Shown: positions 51,201 to 62,021, counted from the stretch's first letter. The stretch is DNA of 64,000 nt from Metridium senile (GCA_949775045.1 OX459104.1:718501-782500); one strand, 5' to 3'. Numbers and translations: made by a program. The notes: generated by a model from the sequence alone, not told the origin.

Positions 51201-53496
51201 TAATAATGACATTGAAAAAGATAATTATGATAAAAATAATATTGATGCATATGATGATGATAATAATAATGACATTGAAAAAGATAATTATGATAAAAAT
51301 AATACTGATGCATATGATGATGATGATAATGCAATGACATTGAAAAAGATAATTATGATAAAAATAATACTGATGCATATGATGATGATGATAATGATAA
51401 TGATAAAGATAATTATGATAAAATAATACTGATGCATATGATGATGATGATGATAATGATAAATGATAATTATGATAAAAATAATACTGATGCATATAAT
51501 GATGATGATAATAATGACATTGAAAAAGATAATTATGATAAAAATAATACTGATGCATATGATGATGATGATGATAATGATAAAGATAATTATGATAAAA
51601 ATAATACTGATGCATATGATGATGATGATAATAATGACATTGAAAAAGATAATTATGATAAAAATAATACTGATGCATATGATGATGATGATAATAATGA
51701 CATTGAAAAAGAATTATGATAAAAATAATACTGATGCATATGATGATGATGATAATAATGACATTGAAAAAGATAATTATGATAAAAATAATACTGATGC
51801 ATATGATGATGATAATAATGACATTGAAAAAGATAATTATGATAAAAATAATACTGATGCATATGATGATGATGATAATAATGACATTGAAAAAGATAAT
51901 TATGATAAAAATAATACTGATGCATATGATGATGATAATAATGACATTGAAAAAGATAATTATTATAAAAATAATACTGATGCATATGATGATGATAATA
52001 ATAATGACATTGAAAAAGATAATTATGATAAAAATAATACTGATGCATATGATGATGATAATAATAATGACATTGAAAAAGATAATTATGATAAAAATAA
52101 TACTGATGCATATGATGATGATGATAATGCAATGACATTGAAAAAGATAATTATGATAAAATAATACTGATGCATATGATGATGATGATAATAATGACAT
52201 TGAAATAGATAATTATGATAAAAATAATACTGATGCATATGATGATGATGATAATGCAATGACATTGAAAAAGATAATTATGATAAAAACAATACTGATG
52301 CATATGATGATGATGATGATAATGATCAATGATAAAGATAATTATGATAAAAATAATACTGATGCATATGATGATGATGATAATAATGACATTGAAAAAG
52401 AATTATGATAAAGATAATTATGATAAAAATAATACTGATGCATATGATGATGATGATGATGATGATAATGATAAATGATAAAGATAATTATGATAAAATA
52501 ATACTGATGCATATGATGATGATGATGATAATGATAAATGATAATTATGATAAAAATAATACTGATGCATATAATGATGATGATAATAATGACATTGAAA
52601 AAGATAATTATGATAAAAATAATACTGATGCATATGATGATGATGATGATGATGATAATGATAAAGATAATTATGATAAAAATAATACTGATGCATATGA
52701 TGATGATGATGATAATGATAAATGATAATTATGATAAAAATAATACTGATGCATATAATGATGATGATAATAATGACATTGAAAAAGATAATTATGATAA
52801 AAATAATACTGATGCATACGATGATGATGATGATGATGACATTGAAAAAGATAATTATGATAAAAATAATACTGATGCATATGATGATGATGATAATAAT
52901 GACATTGAAAAAGATAATTATGATAAAAATAATACTGATGCATATGATGATGATGATAATAATGACATTGAAAAAGAATTATGATAAAAATAATACTGAT
53001 GCATATGATGATGATGATAATAATGACATTGAAAAAGATAATTATGATAAAAATAATACTGATGCATATGATGATGATAATAATGACATTGAAAAAGATA
53101 ATTATGATAAAAATAATACTGATGCATATGATGATAATGACATTGAAAAAGATAATTATGATAAAAATAATACTGATGCATATGATGATGATAATAATGA
53201 CATTGAAAAAGATAATTATGATAAAAATAATACTGATGCATATGATGATGATAATAATAATGACATTGAAAAAGATAATTATGATAAAAATAATATTGAT
53301 GCATATGATGATGATAATAATAATGACATTGAAAAAGATAATTATGATAAAAATAATACTGATGCATATGATGATGATGATAATGCAATGACATTGAAAA
53401 AGATAATTATGATAAAAATAATACTGATGCATACGAAGATGATGATAATGATCAATGATAAAGATAATTAATATGATAAAAACAATACTGATGCAT

Positions 53497-53528
<32 letters not shown>

Positions 53529-53545
53529 CAATGATAAAGATAATT
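48235..53545. repeat. 5.3-kb minisatellite with higher-order structure (gene D)
   Basis: Units of about 45-60 bp combine GATAATTATGATAAAAATAA, TACTGATGCATATGATGATG, variable (GAT)n and, in many units, AATGACATTGAAAAA. A block of about 2.11 kb repeats: 49318 onward corresponds to 51432 onward, and 50294 to 52405. Inside it an arrangement with shift about 1.3 kb also recurs (49602 and 50927). All open frames, on both strands, arise from the array. Confidence 0.95.
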
Positions 53546-53761
53546 ATGATAAATTAATAGTCAGTGATAATGATGATGACAACAGTGATGATCATAATTA
53601 ATGATAATCATGAGGATAACGATAAATGTAATAAACAGGTTCCCATTTAAATCTGTACTTTCCCATTTAAATCTGTACTTATGCAAATTGTGTTGATGTG
53701 TACTAAACTCACAGATCAACCAATAGTCAAACCCTGAAGGAATGGGCTGTTTTTGAGCCAT

Positions 53762-53906
53762 TTTAGTTAATAAAAACAGCCAGCAAACAAGAAAATAAAA
53801 CTGCGTACATTCGGATCGTCCGGAAACGAAATACTGGATTTGCCACAGGGAGACCGAATTCTGAGAAAGTGGTGATTAACCGCTGACTGGGCAGTGTGTG
53901 TATCTG
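53762..53906 (-). promoter_or_regulatory. truncated promoter-proximal sequence of D
   Basis: About 145 bp match the A/C upstream region (GGTGATTAACCGCTGACTGG, CAGTGTGTGTATCTGCAG) until the insertion point. The continuation GCGATAGGTGGACCATAGG resumes at 57082. Confidence 0.45.
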
Positions 53907-54126
53907 CAGAGTATCCAATCTCGAACCCCGAGCCTTCGTTCCTCTTGGCCAGCCGAGTAACGTAAGACTCTGGGGGACCGGAATTCTATGCTTATGCTGA
54001 TTGGCCCTTGAAAATACAATGGTCAGACCGGAAACAGACGAAGTAAAAGCTCTGATTGGTCCATCATGTAAACAAATGTACATTCAAAATGTAAATTTTA
54101 CGATTACATGCAATACGACGTCAACG

Positions 54127-54952
54127 CAATCTCGAACCCAGAGCCTGCGTTACTCTTGGCCAGCAGTGCCGAGCAACGTATAACTCTGGGGTACCGGGAT
54201 TCTCTGCTTATTGTGATTGGCCCTTGAAAATACAATAGTCAGACCGGAAACAGACGAAGTAAACGCTCTGATTGGTCCATCATGTAAACAAATGCACATT
54301 CAAAATGTAAATTTTACGATTAATACGACGTCAACGGTTTTTAATACTAGATAGAATAATATCGTGATTTATGGAATAAATGCGAGTCGCGAAGCGACGA
54401 CAAATTGTATCGCTGCGAAGCGATGATTATCGAGTCGCGAAGCAAATTAGAATACACACAAAATACTCCTTTAAACTATTCTAAACCTTGACAATCCTCA
54501 GACCTCTGGCATCCAGTTGTTTAATAAAGGTCAATCGTACCACGAAAGCAAACTAATAACCGTTGGAAAACTATAAATAAGTCGACGGTTTATTAATAAA
54601 GCGATCTAAATTGAAGGAGATTTAGACTCGTTTTTATATCATTATATAAATCCTGATGGCCGCTAAAAAACCTTCCTAAACTTTAAATGTTTTATAAGTG
54701 AGGAAAATGTTTATATTTTGGCTTAGTAAATATGTAAAATACTACTAGGTCAACAATATTTTGAATGTCATATAACGTACTAAGTAACACAGGATGCCCA
54801 AACCAACAGATCATTATAATATTAACTAAGCATGCGCATTTCATGTTAAAACCGGAACTCCAAAATTGGAGCAGAATAATTCCGTTTCCCCAGAGTTATA
54901 CGTTGCTCGGCACTGCTGGCCAAGAGTAACGCAGGCTCTGGGTTCGAGATTG
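54127..54952. mobile_element. inner copy of the same fold-back element
   Basis: The termini CAATCTCGAACCCAGAGCCT and complement extend about 70 bp. They are flanked by 9-bp ACGTCAACG (54118-54126, 54953-54961). The interior (54.36-54.84 kb; GAGTCGCGAAGC, TTAGAATACACACAAAATAC) is a direct repeat of 56.30-56.82 kb in the outer copy. Confidence 0.88.
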
Positions 54953-54982
54953 ACGTCAACGGTTCTTTAATACTAGATAGAA

Positions 54983-56279
54983 CACAGGTAGCCCAAGCAT
55001 AGAGTCAGTACAATGGTGAATTGTAATTTTAACATAAATATGTCAATAAAATTTCCCTTTCTTACATGGATGTTTTTTGTGGTCTCTGATAATGTCTGTG
55101 AAGAATTTTTGGAAAATTTGATCAATTGTACATCCCCTTGTTAATATATTGACAAGGTTGGACGCTAAAGGCACCAACTCACTTCCAATCCAGTCTACTT
55201 CAGAAGCTTTTTTTCCACGAAAAACAATTCCTTTCCAAAAATCACTCCTCATAGCTAAGGAAGGGTTGTTTGGCTATCAATCCATACCAAATTCTTCGAG
55301 CCAGCGCGCGGTACTGAGCCGTGAGCCCTCAAGACCCTCAATAAAACGACTACGAAAACCGCCATTTTATGCGTGAAGCTACAATCCGGAACAGAAAAGC
55401 CGTTGAACGCGCGGTATGGCCTGGGAACGGTTGCAAATTTAACCCTCACCGGGAGGGTGTCAGTGAAATGACATCGTCAGCGAACAACGGACCCCTACCT
55501 GATCCTACCTGATACGAGTGAAATTTTAGCCGCCTTTCGTACTTTCCCACCAATCAACAGGGGAAACTCTTCATATTTAATCGTGGGAAACACATAAGTT
55601 CACATACATCGAGAGATCTACGAGTTAAAACAAAAGCGTCTAAAATGTAAACAAAAATGTCCTAAATCAAAGAAACTGTTTTAAAAACAGGTAAGTTCAT
55701 TTTATCGGAAGAACATTAGTATTTGGTATCACATATTATGCTGAATTTCTGCACTGCATTGTTTCCTTTTCGCTGACGATGTCATTTCACTGACACCCTC
55801 CCGGTGAGGGTTAAATTTGCAACCGTTCCCAGGCCATACCGCGCGTTCAACGGCTTTTCTGTTCCGGATTGTAGCTTCACGCATAAAATGGCGGTTTTCG
55901 TAGTCGTTTTATTGAGGGTCTTGAGGGCTCACGGCTCAGTACCGCGCGCTGGCTCGAAGAATTTGGTATGGATTGATAGCCAAACAACCCTTCCTTAGCT
56001 ATGAGGAGTGATTTTTGGAAAGGAATTGTTTTTCGTGGAAAAAAAGCTTCTGAAGTAGACTGGATTGGAAGTGAGTTGGTGCCTTTAGCGTCCAACCTTG
56101 TCAATATATTAACAAGGGGATGTACAATTGATCAAATTTTCCAAAAATTCTTCACAGACATTATCAGAGACCACAAAAAACATCCATGTAAGAAAGGGAA
56201 ATTTTATTGACATATTTATGTTAAAATTACAATTCACCATACATTCCCTTGTACTGACTCTATGCTTGGGCTACCTGTG
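54983..56279. mobile_element. 1.3-kb palindromic element, ~500-bp arms
   Basis: Arms 54983-55484 and 55769-56279 are inverted copies, nearly identical apart from an 11-bp indel near 56250. The loop is about 284 bp. The ends read CACAGGTAGCCCAAGCATAG, and GATAGAA stands on both flanks. Each arm has two short frames (65 and 69 codons) duplicated with the arm, without recognisable domains. Confidence 0.9.
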
Positions 56280-56877
56280 GATAGAATATTAAATATCGTC
56301 GTTTACGAGTCGCGAAGCGAAGAGATATTGTATCGCCACTAAGCGATGATTATCGAGTCGCGAAGAAAATTAGAATACACACAAAATACTTCTTTAAACT
56401 ATTCTAAACCTTGGCAATCCTCAGACCTCTGGCATCCAGTTATTTACTAAAGGTCAATCGTACTACGAAAGCAAACTAATAACCGTTGGAAAACTATAAA
56501 TAAATCGACGGTTAAAGCGATCTGAATTGAAGAAGATTTAGACGCGTTTTTATATCATTATAAATCCTGATGGCCGTTAAAAATCTTCCTAAACTTTAAA
56601 TGTTTCATTAGTGAGGAAAATGTTTATATTTTGGCTTAGAAAATATTTAAAATGCTACTAGGTCAATAATATTTTGAATGTCATTAACGTACTAAGTAAC
56701 ACAGGATGCCCAATCCCACAGATCATTATAATATTAACTAAGCATGCGCAATAGAAACCGGAACTCCAAAATCGGAGCTGAAAATTCCGTTCCCCCAGAG
56801 TCTAATGTCGGGCGCCATAAGACCGCTGACAAAAAGCCAGACGTGACGCTGGGCTCGAGATTGCAGAGTATCTGCAG

Positions 56878-57073
56878 GTAACCTGAGTATCAGGCCCTCG
56901 GGGAGGGGGCGGGGAGAGACTGGGGGAGAGAGAAGAGGGGAGAGGAGGGCCTGACACAAAAGCCGTTTTTTCCTGTGTCAAACATTCAGAATATGAATGT
57001 TTTTCTGATTGGTCCTCTCTCCCTTCTTTCTTTCTCTCCTTCCCCCCTCCCCTAGAGCCTGATACTCAGGTTA
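56878..57073. mobile_element. 196-bp MITE with 8-bp target duplication
   Basis: Inverted ends TAACCTGAGTATCAGGC and complement, flanked by ATCTGCAG on both sides (56870-56877, 57074-57081). An 8-bp duplication suggests a hAT-type element. The interior is purine-rich then pyrimidine-rich. Confidence 0.82.
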
Positions 57074-57235
57074 ATCTGCAGGCGATAGGTGGACCATAGG
57101 AAGCCCAAACAATGAAATCATAGTGTAAGAGTTTAGTCACATGACACCTTTAGAATAGCATCATTTCCATATTAGGACAATGACCATACAGAAAGCAAGT
57201 AGCAACAACCATCCCTTGAAGTGTTAAATTTATTT

Positions 57236-57432
57236 TCTGAAGAGAAGAGAAGAGAAGAGAAGAGAAGAGAAGAGAAAAGAAGAGAAGAGAAGAGAAGAAA
57301 AGAGAAGAGAAGAGAAGAGAAAAGAAGAGAAGAGAAGAGAAGAGAAGAGAAGAGAAGAGAAGAGAAGAGAAGAGAAGAGAAGAGAAGAGAAGAGAAGAGA
57401 AGAGAAGAGAAGAGAAGAGAAGAGAAGAGAAT
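57236..57432. repeat. (AGAGA/AGAAG)n microsatellite
   Basis: About 190 bp of GAAGA pentamers with a few AAAAGA interruptions. Confidence 0.97.
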
Positions 57433-57957
57433 CTTTATTTGTCTTTGTATAGACTAACACATTATACATTTTACATTTTACATTTTTTCTATTTATATTA
57501 ATTCGTTTGTAGGAAAAGTAGCCTAGCCACCTTACTCGCCCCCAGTCTTTGACGTGCGTCCAAGGATGTGCGCGCAAAGGTGAAATAGTTTGTCCAAGAC
57601 TTGTAAAAAGGTGTCGAACAGTCGTTTCAATTTTATAATTTCGGTTTGGACGGTGTTGATTGGTTGGGCCAAGTTTTTGCTTTTGCACAAGAGCGGGGAC
57701 GCTAAACTACTTATGGGATGACGCAAAAGCATCCGTTGATATTACCATATTAGGATGTGGTGACGTGTAATATCACACCAAAATGTCCATATAAGGATAT
57801 TATGACATAGGAGAGCGTTACTTACATCTACAATGACCATATTAGGCAGTCATGACGTATTAAATTGGCAATGGAACAGGGTAAACGTGCGTCATTAACT
57901 TTGCAAACATTTGCACATGTGGACGTAGTAGTGTATATTGATTGGCGCCATGGATTA
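57433..57957. other. intergenic DNA, no gene supported
   Basis: Short minus-strand frames at 57.53-57.73 kb have no recognised domain. The motif CCATATTAGGA recurs near 57745, 57788 and 57838. Confidence 0.4.
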
Positions 57958-58250
57958 TACACCCTTTCCGAGTAACTTTGTCACCCGTGAAGTGGAATTG
58001 AAAGCCTACAAGCTAGTAGCGAAGGGGATTATGGATTACCTATATGTATACTTTATTAGAATGCAGGGGTTTCGTGGCCATATTGCTACACTTGTCAATG
58101 TGTTATTGAGAAATGTCCATTTTGACTTATCAAATTAACAACAAGAAAGGCTTTCCGAATGCACATTTAGTTTCTGAACTGATCCGTGATCCTTTACGCC
58201 ACTAGCATGTGTGCTTTTCACGGGTGACAAAGTTTCTCGGGAAGGGTGTA
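57958..58250. mobile_element. fold-back MITE
   Basis: Inverted ends TACACCCTTTCCGAGTAACT and AACTTTGTCACCCGTGA with their complements at 58218-58250. Confidence 0.85.
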
Positions 58251-58329
58251 TGTAGGTTGAGTTGTTCTTCCAAACAACATGAGTGTTTTCCTCCTGATAA
58301 TTATATCCTGGTTTGTAACCATCCCAAAA

Positions 58330-58770
58330 AAAATCAACGTGTGAGCAGAGTTGTGTGTTGTAGATATTGAATGTAGTGGGAGTGAGTGTGAGCGAAACTC
58401 ACGGAAGAGCTCCGACAGGGAGTGAAGTGATGGTCATAGAATTTACGTTGTTTTACGGATCGATTACCATTTTTCTCTTTGTATTTGTAAAGACTACTCA
58501 TGAATAAAGGTTTTCGGTTATAGCAATAGCAATACCAGCAATAGTGCAATGGTTAACTTTCATTTATGCTTGTATATAGTCCCCGCTTGGGCATGAATTA
58601 TAAATGAGATGAGTTTGTTTAATGTGTTGTTCTCTCCCATGCAGCCACGAGGGTTTTTCTCCAGGTTATCTGGTCTTCCTCCCTCCGCAAAAATGATCGT
58701 GTGAGCAGAGTTGTGTGCTAAAAATATTTAACGTAGAGGTAGTGAGCATGAGTGTGATTCTACCCAATTA
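58330..58770. repeat. direct repeat pair (58.33 and 58.69 kb)
   Basis: GTGTGAGCAGAGTTGTGTG followed by diverged GTAG(T/A)GGGAGTGAG sequence occurs at both places, about 360 bp apart. No gene is seen between them. Confidence 0.75.
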
Positions 58771-58865
58771 GCAGGACACTGGCTGGCCTCGGCTAAATAT
58801 ACATTAAAAGGTGAGAAAGATTTACTTAAATGTTTTAAAATAAGGTTAATTCAAACTAATTACGT

Positions 58866-59605
58866 TACCATATATGAATATCATAACATCAAATAGGTAG
58901 TTACGTTACCATATATGGATATCATAACGTCAAATAGGTAGTTACGTTACCATATATGGATATCATAACGTCAAATAGGTAGTTACGTTACCATATATGG
59001 ATATCATAACGTCAAATAGGTAGTTACGTTACCATATATGGATATCATAACGTCAAATAGGTAGTTACGTTACCATATATGGATATCATAACGTCAAATA
59101 GGTAGTTACGTTACCATATATGGATATCATAACGTCAAATAGATAATTACGTTAACATATATGGATATCATAACGTCAAATAGGTAGTTACGTTACCTTA
59201 TATGGATATCATAACGTCAAATGGGTAGTTACGTTACCATATATGGATATCATAACGTCAAATAGGTAGTTACGTTACCATATATGGATATCATAACGTC
59301 AAATAGGTAGTTACGTTACCATATATGGATATCATAACGTCAAATAGGTAGTTACGTTACCTTATATGGATATCATAACGTCAAATGGGTAGTTACGTTA
59401 CCATATATGGATATCATAACGTCAAATAGGTAGTTACGTTACCATATATGGATATCATAACGTCAAATAGGTAGTTACGTTACCATATATGGATATCATA
59501 ACGTCAAATAGGTAGTTACGTACTTTACCTTATATGGATATCATAACGTCAAATAGATAATTACGTTACCATATATGGATATCATAACGTCAAATAGGTA
59601 GCTAA
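58866..59605. repeat. 41-bp tandem repeat, about 18 copies
   Basis: Unit TAGTTACGTTACCATATATG plus GATATCATAACGTCAAATAGG. It is highly homogeneous; a few units have CTTATATGG, AATGGG or AGATAA variants spaced so as to suggest a multi-unit period. Confidence 0.96.
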
Positions 59606-60033
59606 AATTATGCCCATATATGGCTATGTTGGCAGAAATCATCACCGTTTTTGTTTATGTGGTATTGCAAGAAAAACCAAAATGGATAGATTATAAACAC
59701 CTCTTGGCATAAAATAAACTGACTGAAAATTAAAGATGTATATCTTATCCAATGAGTATTCCGTTTTTAGATGTTCAGAAGATCGGTAATGTAAAGTACT
59801 TTCGAGCGTCATTCCACGTCAATCTTCCATATCACAGGCACCGGCAAATTAGCCGTTCACAAGCTAGAGCGTTTGTGATTGGTTGACTGATGTGCCTGCG
59901 TTTACAAGTAAAACAAGGAACGTGGTATGAACAAACATTCTTTAACGTGTGACTGCACGAAGGAACCAACTAAAGTTGTTAGAACCAGAATTTAGAAGGT
60001 ACAGTAGAATATACTTGAATATTTGAAGGAAAA
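59606..60033 (+). other. 5' flank of the 157-residue gene
   Basis: No repeat and no other gene are seen. The start at 60034 lies in a favourable context (GGAAAAATGG). No clear TATA box was identified. Confidence 0.35.
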
Positions 60034-60507
60034 ATGGAAAAGGTTTACACAAATTGGAGCGTCAATCTTCAAACAAGTGAGTCATCCAGTGTTGATATTC
60101 AAAGCTCTTACACGAACAATCTCAAGCCATTCAACGAGCGTACAGGCCGTAGAACGAGTGGAGAACCAAAGAAGCGTAGAAGATGGAGACGAACTGAAAG
60201 TCTGACAGAAGCGTCCTCGGAGGCAAAGGACGCCAACACCTCTGTCGCAACCCAACGTTCGTCACACAAAGAGAAAAAACGAGTTTCACGGTTGAACAGT
60301 GCGCCGAATATGATAACCGAGAAAGAACGACTTGACACATCGCAGAGAAGGCCGAGTCTAGAGGAAATACTTAGCACTGAGTCGCGTGGAAAGCAGATCG
60401 CTAAGGAACTACAGAAACATGCCTTGAGCGATGAAGAGTTGAGTCTACTAATGTTAGACCTGGTACAGCCTTTAGATGTGATACAGATGATATTGAAGAA
60501 GAACTAG
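60034..60507 (+). CDS. orphan basic, Ser-rich 157-residue protein
   Basis: Single open frame with balanced, non-repetitive codon content, unlike the surrounding arrays. I do not recognise the family. The N-terminal 40 residues are rich in Ser, Thr and Asn. Residues 46-53 (KKRRRWRR) are a strong basic cluster of nuclear-localisation type, and 79-86 give another (KEKKRVSR). RRPSL at 105-109 fits a basophilic kinase site. The last 50 residues are predicted helical and amphipathic (LQKHALSDEELSLLMLDLVQ), ending in LKKN. There is no signal peptide or membrane segment. The start at 60034 has a good context. A polyadenylation signal candidate lies at 60886. It could be a whole small gene or an expressed single-exon retrocopy. 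Function is unknown. Confidence 0.6.
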   Translation: MEKVYTNWSVNLQTSESSSVDIQSSYTNNLKPFNERTGRRTSGEPKKRRRWRRTESLTEASSEAKDANTSVATQRSSHKEKKRVSRLNSAPNMITEKERLDTSQRRPSLEEILSTESRGKQIAKELQKHALSDEELSLLMLDLVQPLDVIQMILKKN

Positions 60508-60885
60508 TAGCTTTAGCCATCAGCTAAAGTGACAATGATAGTTTTTAAGTTGAGTTACAAGTGACTTTGATTTCAAGTATGTATTTGCATAATTGCACTC
60601 TATTCCACAGTAGCAATTTGATTTAATTTATTTCATGTATATAGTATTAGCGTTCTATTCCACAGCAGCAATTTGATTTGATTTCATACATATATAGTGT
60701 TTGCGCTCTATTCTACAGCAATTTTATTTTATTTCATGTATAAAGTATTTGCGTTTTATTCCACAGCAGCAATTTGATTTGATTTCATACATATATAGTG
60801 TTTGCGCTCTGAAGTTTCAATATGTATAAAAACAAATTATTTACGAAAAAACGGAAAAACCTTTTATTTTTTGTGAATTTTTTTA

Positions 60886-60891
60886 AATAAA
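60886..60891 (+). terminator. candidate polyadenylation signal
   Basis: AATAAA about 380 bp after the stop of the 157-residue gene. The region between carries three copies of a ~60-bp repeat with ATTCCACAG(T/C)AGCAATTTGA. Confidence 0.35.
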
Positions 60892-61787
60892 AGATAATAT
60901 AAGCCATATTAGAAAAATGACATATAGCTTGAATAGCATGCAGTAAAATAAAATAGATCATTACTTACTTAATTACTTGTTAATAAATGTATTTACTTTA
61001 ATTACTTGTTTCTTAATTACTTGTTTCTGATTCACATACTTAATTACTTACTTACTAGTTCTATTTATATCCGTGTATAATAACTTTTAGTGCATAGATG
61101 AGCTTGTGGATGATCAGATATATCATTACTACATGTATTTTTTATTGTCTTGTTAATTAGCAGGAAAAAAAACCACAGGTTTTAAAGAACATTTAGTATT
61201 TTGGTAAAATATAATATTGATCAGTTAAGTATTGAATTGTTCATAATCCTTTGCTTTACGAGGAGGGGGGAGTAAAAGGGGGGGTGGGGGGGGGGGGGGG
61301 GTGGGGGTGTTCATAACCGCACAAACAAAAGTTAAAAAACCGCATCAAAATTTATTAAAACTTGCAACCTAATGCATGCGCAATAAATATATAAATCTTG
61401 AAGAAAACAAAACTGCCGGAAGTGAATAGATCAGAGTATAAAAATATTGTCTACCGTTCAACGCGCCCGAAAATTAAAAAGAAAAACGCAAAGCGCAATG
61501 CAAAACTGCACCAAAAATAACGAGAAACCGCACATCTACAAAGCATTACGTCCCTTGCTTTACCCTTTAGCGTTGCTAGAGTGATTTTCATATGACCGTG
61601 CAAGAAAATAGACCATTTAGTTTGTGGTAGTTGATAAAGAACAAAAGAAAACAATGGATTTAGTGTTTACTACTAACTATTAGTTTGTCTCTCCTTTCAA
61701 GGTCACTGATGGACATCACTCTATCGTGTTTTGACTGTACGTAGTTATACATTGTATTCACTATCTAGAATCTGATTGGCTAAGGGA
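60892..61787. other. intergenic DNA with G-run, no gene recognised
   Basis: AT-rich sequence with TTAATTACTTGTT repeats (60.96-61.05 kb) and a run of mostly G at 61261-61308 that could form G-quadruplex structures. Confidence 0.5.
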
Positions 61788-61991
61788 ATGTATTTTATTT
61801 TCAAATTCCTATTGGCTGCCTTCCTCGTGATGACGTCATTTGAGCCCGCATGTTCAAGTCCAGCGGTTAAGCGTGGCAGCTATTGTCAGGATTACTATGC
61901 TTGGGTAGAACGTTGTTTGAGTTCCTGCCATGGCATGGGTTGTATGAACTGCATCGAGACAAAGAAGTCATCTTGTGATAGACACTGTTAA
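61788..61991 (+). CDS. secreted cysteine-rich peptide precursor, 67 residues
   Basis: ATG at 61788 starts a typical signal peptide (basic K6, hydrophobic core to about V14, small residues near A21). A short propeptide ends in a dibasic KR site at residues 28-29. The predicted mature peptide has 38 residues with seven Cys at precursor positions 33, 43, 47, 52, 55, 63 and 67; Cys67 is the last residue. Cys22 lies near the signal cleavage site. An odd Cys number would suit a dimer or a free thiol. Small precursors of this type in animals include venom peptides, antimicrobial peptides and peptide hormones; the Cys spacing matches none that I can name. A polyadenylation signal follows within 30 bp, supporting a compact gene. 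An upstream non-coding exon is possible. Confidence 0.65.
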   Translation: MYFIFKFLLAAFLVMTSFEPACSSPAVKRGSYCQDYYAWVERCLSSCHGMGCMNCIETKKSSCDRHC

Positions 61992-62015
61992 TGGATCTAA
62001 CCCACGATAACATGG

Positions 62016-62021
62016 AATAAA
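62016..62021 (+). terminator. polyadenylation signal of the cysteine-rich peptide gene
   Basis: AATAAA 25 bp after the stop codon, giving a very short 3' UTR. Confidence 0.5.

Larger units (their letters stand above)
46154..53761 (-). pseudogene. TRAF-like gene D, RING deleted
   Basis: Retained pieces on the minus strand are 53723-53761 (first 13 codons, MAQKQPIPSGFDY), 48030-48128, 47271-47375, 46399-46892 and 46154-46310. The rest of exon 1 and all of exon 2 are missing; sequence jumps from codon 13 to intron-2-type DNA near 53640-53722. The zinc-finger, coil and membrane exons stay open and in phase over 855 bp including the stop. The coil has one partial 32-residue repeat, then a divergent segment (LGDELDDIKEKCKNT, SSLEHQVHKRS). 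The C-terminus is a hydrophobic hairpin (LALITLVLVVYFSVQSSSWF, then LVVLAVIIAIIACCL). In zinc finger 1 the conserved His is Gln (NQLDTC for NHLDTC). No donor after codon 13 is in phase with exon 3. This is a pseudogene, or a RING-less product from another promoter; the open downstream exons leave the second possibility alive. Confidence 0.75.
53916..56863. mobile_element. outer Mutator-like fold-back element
   Basis: Starts CAATCTCGAACCCCGAGCC and ends GGGCTCGAGATTG. It is flanked by perfect 9-bp copies of CAGAGTATC (53907-53915, 56864-56872). It has itself received two insertions (54127-54952 and 54983-56279). No transposase frame is seen. Confidence 0.85.

Noticed and set aside
49058..52200. 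Long open frames on both strands in the 5.3-kb array (up to 546 codons)
   Set aside because: Both strands and several frames are open because the GAT/AAT-rich units lack stops; there is no codon bias.
55043..56210. Duplicate 65- and 69-codon frames as genes
   Set aside because: They lie inside the arms of a mobile palindrome, are mirror copies, and show no domain that I recognise.
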